From: a virus
DNA: 30,971 nt
Virus record (IMG/VR): IMGVR_UViG_3300009593_000078
Span: 1-30,971 of that record
Strand: one strand, 5' to 3'
Each line of letters begins with the position of its first letter. Positions within the stretch are counted from its first letter, which is position 1. The notes beneath the pieces were generated by a model that ran no database searches, was not told the DNA's origin, and saw nothing but the letters and a program-made list of their open reading frames with translations. The translations under genes were made by a program, and so were the position numbers. Positions 7,262 to 14,052 of the stretch are shown one piece after another.

Positions 7262-9865
7262 ATGGCAAAACTGTGGTTCGAAAAAGAAAAGAAAGATAAG
7301 AAAAAATCTAAAGTCCAAAAAACTGATAGATACATCGGTGACATTGAGGGCAACGTTCTCGACAATTATCAAAATACTAGTTACAACTTAAAACTTTACA
7401 TGATTAGAGCAAAGACCTCCGATGGTGGTGGATGGCTTAATGGTGCTATGGCGGCAAAGCCAGAAGACACAGTTGTAATTGCACAAACAAGTGTAACAGG
7501 TGTACAAATAGATAATTTAGATATATCATTTGTGCAAGGACCTAACACAGGAAACAGTACAGCCGTTAGAGCGGCATTTACTTTAAAACAACCAGGTGCC
7601 GCAGATTTATTAGACCAAATACAAATGGCAAAAGTGCATTTAGGACATTACATGTTTGCAGATGTTCCTATGTTTTTAGAAATAAACTTCCAAGGTTATG
7701 AAGATGATTTAGAAGATAACGATGGTGGCGGTAAGCCAATGCATATTGCAGGCCCATACATATATCAACTTATGATAGCAAAAGTTTCTATTGCAATAGA
7801 CCACTATGGTAGTGATTACGAATTTGAATGTCCAATTGGAAATTCACCTGCCTTTAACGATTTCTTTTTTAAAGTTCCTAAAGATATGTCTGTTCAAGGA
7901 GAAACTATTGAAGGCTTAACACAAGATTTACAAGACAACCTTAAAAAATATAAAGAAGATAATTTAAAAGAAGAAGATATACATGACGAAATTGTATTTG
8001 ATATGTCACAAGTTAAATCTATGATTAAAAATACTAGTTTGATGACAGGGTGGAATAGAGGAAACAGAAAGAATGCAGAGCAAGTAAACAGATTAGTAAA
8101 CGCAGAATCCCAAGGTATAAAAACTAAAGAAGAATATGAAAAGAGATTAGAAGAAAATCCTGAAAGTTTAGACGGTGGTGTATCAGTTGAAAGTGCAGGT
8201 TGGGGTACAGCACAACAAATTAATATGAAAGAAGGAACAAGTATGAATCAATTCTTTACAACTTGTTTCGTAATGTGTGATGACTTCCTAGAAGGAACAA
8301 CATCAAAGAAAGATTTTAGAGACCCTGTTATAACAGAAGAAGGGTTAGATATGAATCAAACATTTGTGAGATGGTATAGAATAAGAGCAGATGTTGAATG
8401 GCTAGGATTTGATGAGCAACGAATGAAGTATGCAAGAAGAATTACTTACAAGCCTGAAATATATGAAACAACTCCTGGAGGAAATAATCAACTTGATAGT
8501 ACAGCAGGACAAAATAAAGATAAAGACCAAGTAACGCAAAGTATTAGAGAATTAAATATTAAAAAAGCATATCACTATTTGTACACAGGATTAAATGACC
8601 AAATACTAGATGCAACAATCCAGTATAATGCTGGTCAAGTTTTACTAGGTGCACCAGGTGGTGGTAAATTAGGTGATATGGCTACTAACCCTAACTCACA
8701 ATCAGCAAGTATTAATTCCAATCATGACACTACTGGAAAACAACAAAAAAGTGAAGACCAAAGAAAACTTGAATCAAACAAATTCCAAGAAGCATTAAAA
8801 AATGACGAATCATTCCAAAGGAAGTTCCAAAAGGATATGGGACTAACTGATGACCAAATGAAAGTAATGATGATGTCAAAAAAATACAGGAAGAAAGTTG
8901 CAGATGCAATGGTAAATGTAGATTACCAACAAAAGAAACCTTTAAATAAATCAGGACTTAATCCAAGTGGTGGTAGTGGTACTGGTTCAGAGGACGACAC
9001 AATATCAGATGATTATGTACCAGAAGCAAGTGGCTTTATATATAGTGCAGACTTAATTGCTGATGCTGGTGGTAGTCCTACAGTTATTGGAGAAGGTGAT
9101 GCCTATCTGGCAGATAAGGCGGCACAGCAAAATACAATTAATAAACTTAAAGAAGCATTATTAAAAGAAGGTACAGATCCTAAAGTGAAAATGGAATACT
9201 CAGGATCTTCTGTAGTAGCAACTAGTGGTGATACAGGTGACGGAACAAATGCCGCAACATTATTTGGATACATGTATCAAAATGTAAATGATGCAAGTAT
9301 ATTAGTAGAATTAGGATTGTCTATAAGAGGCGACCCTTGGTACTTAGGTGTTCCTAAAAATCGATTAGAAGCAATGAAGCCGGCGCCGTCTAAAGCCGCA
9401 GATAAAGAATATACAGATGCTGAGGAAGAAAAGACTGACGGAATAATTTATGGTGGTAAAGATAACTTCTTCTTATTCACTATGCAAACACCTAGAGTTA
9501 GAGACCCTGATTATACAGAAGAAGATAACAACTCAGGTTACATGAAGGAACAAGGCACAGCATTTTTTATAAGTGGTATTTACAGAATTGTAAGTACAAC
9601 ATGTTCTTTTGGTGGAGGCGAATTTAAAGTAGAGTTCGAAAAAGCACCAAAAGATACAGCATTACCATTAAGTAAGTTTGACTTAACAGCAGTAGATTAT
9701 GGCAACGACGGAGAACAAGATACAGAAGATAGAGGACCAGATTCTATTAAAGCACAACAAGTAGCACAAAGGAAAGAAGAATTGAAACAGATAGAAGACC
9801 AACAAAATAAAGAAGCCGAAGCGGCAGTTGATGCCTATCTTAATGAACAGGGAGGTAACGGCTAA
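7262..9865 (+). CDS. Virion structural protein, probable baseplate hub component (gp27-like by position)
   Basis: An 867-residue protein. After a Lys-rich N-terminus (residues 4-20) comes a beta-rich domain (about 25-240) with phrases such as YNLKLYMI and VQIDNLDISFVQGP, fitting a tail-tube/hub fold. A charged helical segment follows (about 225-300), then a middle domain, a Gly/Ser/Asp linker (about 567-590) and a C-terminal domain. The end (about 765-805) reads FFISGIYRIVSTTCSF then GGGEFKVEFEKAP, like the closing strands of hub proteins of the gp27/late-control-D type. No enzyme motif was seen. It lies between gp53 and gp5, where cyanophages carry a large structural protein, and the gp5 start overlaps its stop (TAATG). 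An in-frame TTG at 7250 is possible, but ATG 7262 after the gp53 stop is preferred. Structural role likely; exact identity inferred. Confidence 0.6.
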   Translation: MAKLWFEKEKKDKKKSKVQKTDRYIGDIEGNVLDNYQNTSYNLKLYMIRAKTSDGGGWLNGAMAAKPEDTVVIAQTSVTGVQIDNLDISFVQGPNTGNSTAVRAAFTLKQPGAADLLDQIQMAKVHLGHYMFADVPMFLEINFQGYEDDLEDNDGGGKPMHIAGPYIYQLMIAKVSIAIDHYGSDYEFECPIGNSPAFNDFFFKVPKDMSVQGETIEGLTQDLQDNLKKYKEDNLKEEDIHDEIVFDMSQVKSMIKNTSLMTGWNRGNRKNAEQVNRLVNAESQGIKTKEEYEKRLEENPESLDGGVSVESAGWGTAQQINMKEGTSMNQFFTTCFVMCDDFLEGTTSKKDFRDPVITEEGLDMNQTFVRWYRIRADVEWLGFDEQRMKYARRITYKPEIYETTPGGNNQLDSTAGQNKDKDQVTQSIRELNIKKAYHYLYTGLNDQILDATIQYNAGQVLLGAPGGGKLGDMATNPNSQSASINSNHDTTGKQQKSEDQRKLESNKFQEALKNDESFQRKFQKDMGLTDDQMKVMMMSKKYRKKVADAMVNVDYQQKKPLNKSGLNPSGGSGTGSEDDTISDDYVPEASGFIYSADLIADAGGSPTVIGEGDAYLADKAAQQNTINKLKEALLKEGTDPKVKMEYSGSSVVATSGDTGDGTNAATLFGYMYQNVNDASILVELGLSIRGDPWYLGVPKNRLEAMKPAPSKAADKEYTDAEEEKTDGIIYGGKDNFFLFTMQTPRVRDPDYTEEDNNSGYMKEQGTAFFISGIYRIVSTTCSFGGGEFKVEFEKAPKDTALPLSKFDLTAVDYGNDGEQDTEDRGPDSIKAQQVAQRKEELKQIEDQQNKEAEAAVDAYLNEQGGNG

Positions 9866-12474
9866 TGGGTTATAAACCAGACTTATTTGCACACAGACGT
9901 AAGAACCCTGTTGACAAATTAAGAGCAAATGCAGAACTAGACCACGGTATATATGTAGGCGAAGTTATTGTAAGACCTAAAGACGATACTAACAGTGGTC
10001 GTATTCCTGTATATATTCCTATGCTGTCTAAAGATAGAGATGACCCTACAGGATATTTTAACTGTTATTGGAGTTCTCCATTTGCAGGTAGTACGCCTAG
10101 TGAAAAGATTGGCAAGAACGTTAGGAGTTATGACGAAACAATTAAAACATATGGTATGTGGATGGTACCACCTGATCCAGGTAACTTTGTATTAGTTATT
10201 TTTGGTGATGGTAAGAAAAAGAATCCAATTATTATAGGTTGTTTATTTCCTGACCAATCACAGCATATGGTACCAGGCATTCCTGCAGGTCCAACATACG
10301 GAAGTAGTTTACCTTTACCAGTTGCAGAAAAGAATAAAAGAGAACCTGACCCAGATACAAGTAATAAAGTAAACAGACCATTACATCACATTTTAACAAA
10401 ATCAATATTAGACCAAGGATTAATAAACGATCCTATAAGAGGTATATCTACATCTGGTGCTAGAAGAGAAAGTCCTTCACAAGTATATGGTATATTAACA
10501 CCAGGACCAGAAGAGCCAAGTTTAATAACAGGCAAAAAAGATGGTACAAACAGACGTGGTGGACATTCGTTTGTTATGGACGATAATTTAGACCAACGAC
10601 ACATACGTTTAAGAACAGGGTTAGGAAATCAAATCCTAATGGACGACACAAACGGTCTTATATATGTTATAAACAGTAAAGGTACTGCTTGGGTAGAACT
10701 TGCAGAAGATGGAAGTGTCCATGTATTCAGTGATAAAAATATTAATATGCGTTCTACACAAGATATTAATTTCCATGCAGACAGACATATTAATATAGAA
10801 GCAGAAGAAAATATTAATATCCGTGCAGGCATATATACCACCAAGGAAGAAGATAAAGAAGCATCAGGTGGTGAAGAGGTAGTCACAGCAGGGCTAGGAT
10901 CAATTAAAATAGAATCCAGTGATTATGTAGAATTATTAGCGAAAACTGATTTTAATGCTACTGTAGGAATTGACTTAAACTTTAAAGCAGATCAAAATTA
11001 TAAAATTGAAGCAGTTGGTTCCGGAAATCTACTAGTAGGCGATACTCATAAGATTGGTGCTAGTGATATTATGGAACGTGCTAGTGGAGAAGTTAATTCA
11101 CAAGCAGGTGGTAATAATAATGTACTTGGATCAAATGTAAATCTAAACAACGGTGGAAGTGCAAGTGATCCAGACCCGGCGGTAATAGTAGAACCTTTTG
11201 AAAATCCAAATATAATAGATGATGTTCCTTCAGCCAAACCTGGTTGGGAATATGATGAAAAGAATCCAGGAGAAGCAAATCCATTACCAACTGAAGGTAT
11301 TAGAGAAGGTAAGGGTCGCGAAGTAAATACTATTTTAGATGTTGTACCTACAAGAGAACCTTGGGTAGGACATGCTTCGGCAACTGCCGTAACACAAGAC
11401 CCAGCGGCAATGACTTCAAAAGATGAGGCTGTAAAAGATACACCTACAAATGCTATTTCACAAAGTGATAAAGGACCGGCGACAGTTGGTCAATCAGATG
11501 GTTCGCATGATGTTGGTTTAGGATATGTACCTGAACAAGGTAACCCAGCACCAGGTCCTCAGTCAGAACCAATGTATAAAAAATCTGCAATTATGTCCGC
11601 TCCACAAGATGTAGCACAAGTTTGTAACAACATGCATGAAAACGGATTAGCAGATGCTGGAGCACAAGTTTTACAAAGTGCAGGACATAGTATTCCTACA
11701 CCAGTTACAAACAGCAGTGGTAATAAAGTAGTTGGTTATGGTCACATATTAGACAGCAATGAAATGTCAGCAGGTGCTACAATATTTGGCGATGGTAAAA
11801 TATTAGACCCACAAAGTGGTTTCAAAAATCCAGGTATGAAAAGACCAGCAAATGAATATGCTGAAATTATTATGAACGAAAGCGAACAAGGTATAAAAAG
11901 ATATGGTTTAACAAAAATAATGGGTGGTAATGGAAGTTATGCTATAGACGGAACTAAAAATTCAATAGTTCATAGACTATCAGATGCTATGACCACAGAT
12001 GTATCAAAAGCATTGGGAATGAATGGATTAAGTACAACAGGAAGAATTATTGCTGGTTCATTAACAGGCATGACTACAAAGCATAATAGAAATTCTATAT
12101 TGGCTATGACATTATTTGGAAATAGTATAGGTGAAAATAATTGGTACGGCAGTGATGTTAGAAATGCAATTAATCAAGGCGATTCAAATAATTTAGTTCC
12201 TCAACTAATGAACAAATGGATTACTAATTCAGTATATAGACCAACTCTTAAACAAAGACGTGTTTACGAAGCAACATTATTTGGAATGCCGGATCTTTAT
12301 GATATTAATGAAACTCCTAAAGCAAGTGGAATGGGTTGGGGTATTTTGGCAAACAGACTACGTCGAAAACAATACGAGTATTTCGCGGCTGATGGAATGG
12401 CTCCACCTGGTGGAATATACATAGGATCAAATTTTAGTATTAATCTAAAGGCTTTGGTTTCCCAGTACATTTAA
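9865..12474 (+). CDS. 5: Baseplate central spike / hub protein gp5
   Basis: An 869-residue spike protein. Residues 25-145 form the OB-fold of gp5/VgrG (Y.GEVIVRPKDD, GRIPVYIPML, YGMWMVPPDPGNFVLVIFGDG, IIIGCLF). Residues 235-440 show the short hydrophobic repeats of a triple-stranded beta-helix, including DINFHADRHINIEAEENINI. A Pro/Glu/Asp-rich linker covers about 440-570. The C-terminal region (575-840) has features reminiscent of T4-type lysozyme (GH24): VVGYGH (622-627), an AEIIMNESEQGIKRYG helix, and KW.TN..YR....RRV near 784-803. In T4 the lysozyme domain lies between the OB-fold and the helix; here it would be C-terminal, and the residues aligning with T4L Asp20 and Thr26 appear to be Asn and Val. 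The last 30 bases overlap a convergent gene. The gp5 call is firm, the lysozyme domain tentative. Confidence 0.87.
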   Translation: MGYKPDLFAHRRKNPVDKLRANAELDHGIYVGEVIVRPKDDTNSGRIPVYIPMLSKDRDDPTGYFNCYWSSPFAGSTPSEKIGKNVRSYDETIKTYGMWMVPPDPGNFVLVIFGDGKKKNPIIIGCLFPDQSQHMVPGIPAGPTYGSSLPLPVAEKNKREPDPDTSNKVNRPLHHILTKSILDQGLINDPIRGISTSGARRESPSQVYGILTPGPEEPSLITGKKDGTNRRGGHSFVMDDNLDQRHIRLRTGLGNQILMDDTNGLIYVINSKGTAWVELAEDGSVHVFSDKNINMRSTQDINFHADRHINIEAEENINIRAGIYTTKEEDKEASGGEEVVTAGLGSIKIESSDYVELLAKTDFNATVGIDLNFKADQNYKIEAVGSGNLLVGDTHKIGASDIMERASGEVNSQAGGNNNVLGSNVNLNNGGSASDPDPAVIVEPFENPNIIDDVPSAKPGWEYDEKNPGEANPLPTEGIREGKGREVNTILDVVPTREPWVGHASATAVTQDPAAMTSKDEAVKDTPTNAISQSDKGPATVGQSDGSHDVGLGYVPEQGNPAPGPQSEPMYKKSAIMSAPQDVAQVCNNMHENGLADAGAQVLQSAGHSIPTPVTNSSGNKVVGYGHILDSNEMSAGATIFGDGKILDPQSGFKNPGMKRPANEYAEIIMNESEQGIKRYGLTKIMGGNGSYAIDGTKNSIVHRLSDAMTTDVSKALGMNGLSTTGRIIAGSLTGMTTKHNRNSILAMTLFGNSIGENNWYGSDVRNAINQGDSNNLVPQLMNKWITNSVYRPTLKQRRVYEATLFGMPDLYDINETPKASGMGWGILANRLRRKQYEYFAADGMAPPGGIYIGSNFSINLKALVSQYI

Positions 12475-12657
12475 CTCGTTAGTCAATTCAGCAATTCTCT
12501 TATAAGCATTATATTTTGCTTTTTGCTCATCAGCAACGCACTTTTCTAAAATAGTAATATGACTTCTTAGAGCATCATTGGTTTGCTTTTCTTCAATAAG
12601 TTGTAATCTTAATTGTTCTTCTAACGTATCGTTAAGGGTTAGATTCTGTGTTGTCAT
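12445..12657 (-). CDS. Small coiled-coil protein of unknown function
   Basis: A 70-residue protein, nearly all of which (about residues 10-65) is helical with heptad-like Leu/Ile spacing: EEQLRLQLIEEKQ, ITILEKCV, YKRIAELTNEL. One Cys (position 41) lies in the middle. Charged and without a membrane segment, it probably oligomerises or binds a partner. Its ATG (12657) overlaps the end of the hydrolase gene by 26 bases and has AAGGAT upstream. Its 3' end overlaps the end of gp5 by 30 bases in the opposite direction. Its position suggests expression with the hydrolase. Function unknown; Rz-like or scaffold roles cannot be supported. Confidence 0.65.
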   Translation of the reverse strand: MTTQNLTLNDTLEEQLRLQLIEEKQTNDALRSHITILEKCVADEQKAKYNAYKRIAELTNELNVLGNQSL

Positions 12658-13279
12658 CGAATATTTTATCCTTTATAATTTCGACTACTTCTAGAGCCAT
12701 TAAAAGTTCATTATGACTGAGTGTTAATTCAATTGTTTCTACATTTGAAAAAGACTCAGGTATGTTCCTTTGTGTCTCTACAGTAAGTAGTCCGTCATTA
12801 GCCTGTCCCATACCTGCTAACGCATTTCCGGAACTCTTTGTTCCTGTGGATACTATATTACTTATCGGAAATTCTAGGTTTAAATCGGAAACAGCCTTTA
12901 ATAGTTCACTTCCTGGTTGAGTGTTTCTAAATAGCCTACTTTGTCTAAAAACCATTGATAGCCATTTAGCGGAGCGACTGCCTGCCCATGGACTGGATAA
13001 AGCAATCATTTGTTCTACATTGCCGTACTCTTTTGCAAATAAAGAACTTACTAAACATCCATAACTATGAGATACAATATTTATTGGTTCTCCTTGAAAA
13101 TATTCGTTCGCAGTAAATGTGAAACGTTTTACTATGCTTTCCCATTCTTCTTGTGTGTCATACTCTAGACACAAAGAATCATGCTCTGGTAAAAATATTT
13201 CTAAAAAATTGTAACTCAATCTACTTTGCCCACTACCGTGAACAAAAATTATGTTAGTTGTGTTAGGCGAGTTGAGCAT
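12632..13279 (-). CDS. Alpha/beta hydrolase (lipase/esterase-like)
   Basis: A 215-residue alpha/beta hydrolase. The first strand ends in IIFVHGSGQS, the oxyanion-hole HG motif. The nucleophile elbow is VSHSYGC, Ser72 with S-H-S-Y-G instead of the usual G-x-S-x-G. Asp162 in ANDGLLTVETQ and His189 in LSHNELL complete the triad in normal order and spacing. No signal peptide or membrane segment is present, so it acts in the cytoplasm, in the virion, or after lysis. The substrate may be a lipid, ester or peptide-like bond and cannot be told. The start is uncertain: ATG 13279 is used, but an in-frame TTG at 13312 would add 11 residues; both overlap the upstream gene. It is the middle gene of a three-gene cassette inverted relative to the baseplate genes. 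Confidence 0.75.
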   Translation of the reverse strand: MLNSPNTTNIIFVHGSGQSRLSYNFLEIFLPEHDSLCLEYDTQEEWESIVKRFTFTANEYFQGEPINIVSHSYGCLVSSLFAKEYGNVEQMIALSSPWAGSRSAKWLSMVFRQSRLFRNTQPGSELLKAVSDLNLEFPISNIVSTGTKSSGNALAGMGQANDGLLTVETQRNIPESFSNVETIELTLSHNELLMALEVVEIIKDKIFDDNTESNP

Positions 13280-13544
13280 CCTTGACCAATTGTTCCATCT
13301 GGTCAAATTCAACTGGAATTTTATTTTTCTGACCTACCATATTCACCATTTCAAAAAGAACATATTTCTTAGTGTGATAATCATATATTCCTAAAGAATG
13401 CACCCGTTTGCCATCTTTATGTAGCATTTTTCTGAATCTAGGGCCGTAGCCAGTAGATCCATCATAGTCATTTGCCTGTATTTGCTTGTTAGTAGCATAG
13501 GCTTTTTGTACGATTTCTTCAAATCGGTCTAAAACATTTTTCAT
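13263..13544 (-). CDS. Small protein of unknown function heading the hydrolase cassette
   Basis: A 93-residue protein, not recognised. The first 25 residues are helical (LDRFEEIVQKAY). The middle is basic and aromatic (GPRFRKMLHKDGKRVHSLGIYDYHTKKYVLFEMV), suggesting a small beta-sheet that could bind nucleic acid. The C-terminus is again helical and acidic. There is no membrane segment or Cys. The ATG at 13544 has AAGG about seven bases upstream. The downstream hydrolase overlaps its end, so they are co-expressed. Its promoter should lie in 13545-13678, on the - strand; I could not pick out a convincing one. Confidence 0.65.
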   Translation of the reverse strand: MKNVLDRFEEIVQKAYATNKQIQANDYDGSTGYGPRFRKMLHKDGKRVHSLGIYDYHTKKYVLFEMVNMVGQKNKIPVEFDQMEQLVKDAQLA

Positions 13545-13573
13545 TTAGTTACCTTATGTAATGTAAAACAATA

Positions 13574-13589
13574 CAACTATCGCTAGTTG
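13574..13589. other. Perfect 6-bp hairpin
   Basis: CAACTA (13574-13579) pairs perfectly with TAGTTG (13584-13589) around TCGC. It lies in the divergent intergenic region, three bases before a second hairpin. On the - strand it would fall in the leader of the hydrolase cassette if transcription starts further upstream. Confidence 0.4.
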
Positions 13590-13591
13590 CT

Positions 13592-13614
13592 CCTACAAGT
13601 ACTTATCTTGCAGG
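13592..13614 (+). terminator. Imperfect hairpin followed by T-run
   Basis: CCTACAAG (13592-13599) pairs with CTTGCAGG (13607-13614) with one mismatch and a 7-base loop, followed by TTTT. This resembles an intrinsic terminator on the + strand, although the genes just to its left run the other way. It could block read-through antisense to the hydrolase cassette or act as a leader element. Confidence 0.4.
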
Positions 13615-13640
13615 TTTTGTAATGATTCAAAAAATGGTTT

Positions 13641-13658
13641 ATTAAAACTAGTTTTAAT
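13641..13658. promoter_or_regulatory. 18-bp perfect palindrome beside the late promoter
   Basis: ATTAAAACTAGTTTTAAT is a perfect inverted repeat with no loop, ending eight bases before the late promoter at 13666. Perfect symmetry without a loop suits a dimeric DNA-binding protein, or a cruciform, better than an RNA hairpin. The AT-richness of the genome makes chance palindromes more likely, so the operator role is only a suggestion. Confidence 0.4.
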
Positions 13659-13665
13659 GGTTAGT

Positions 13666-13673
13666 GATAAATA
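13666..13673 (+). promoter_or_regulatory. T4-type late promoter abutting the gp25 start
   Basis: GATAAATA is identical to the motif before gp48 and lies upstream of gp25-gp6 and the giant gene. The last base of the motif is only five bases before the gp25 ATG, so with usual T4 late spacing the transcript would begin at or next to the ATG. Confidence 0.65.
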
Positions 13674-13678
13674 TTGAT

Positions 13679-14050
13679 ATGGCAAACATATACAAAGGGT
13701 TTAGTACAATAGGCAAGGTTAGGGCACCTTATACTCTTATTGACGGGGAATTGATTAAAGTAGATTTACTCAATGAACTAAAAGCAAGAAAAGGCGAGAG
13801 AGTTATGAGACCTAACTTCGGAACCACAATATATGACATATTGATGAACCCTATAGACCAGTACGTTATTGAAGAAGTAAAGGAAGAAGTAAGAAGGGTT
13901 ATAGAAAAAGACCCTAGAGTAGAAATAGACGAAATTTTTACTCAATCACAAGACCACCTTATAAGAGTACAAGTCCAATTAAGATTTTTGCCAACACTAG
14001 CAGAGGATAGATTATTTCTTGAATATGCTAGGACAGACGTAGAGATTTAA
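13679..14050 (+). CDS. 25: Baseplate wedge subunit gp25
   Basis: A 123-residue protein of the gp25/GpW lysozyme-like fold family, part of the inner wedge that contacts gp6 and gp53 and links the baseplate to the sheath. Diagnostic features are the N-terminal beta strands, LLNELKARKGERVMRPNFGT (about residues 30-49) with the conserved R.M.P.FG.. pattern, an ILMNP..QYVIEEV helix, and DPRVEIDEI before C-terminal strands. The length equals that of T4 gp25 within a few residues. ATG 13679 is used rather than an in-frame GTG at 13664, because the protein then starts with the usual MANIYKGF-type sequence and the GTG lies before the late promoter. There is no Shine-Dalgarno site. gp6 follows two bases after the stop. 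Confidence 0.93.
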   Translation: MANIYKGFSTIGKVRAPYTLIDGELIKVDLLNELKARKGERVMRPNFGTTIYDILMNPIDQYVIEEVKEEVRRVIEKDPRVEIDEIFTQSQDHLIRVQVQLRFLPTLAEDRLFLEYARTDVEI

Positions 14051-14052
14051 AA

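Noticed and set aside
8940-8955. An AAATAAAT run inside the hub-like gene resembling a late promoter
   Set aside because: It lies within coding sequence in an AT-rich genome, lacks the full GATAAATA/TATAAATA match and is not placed before a gene.
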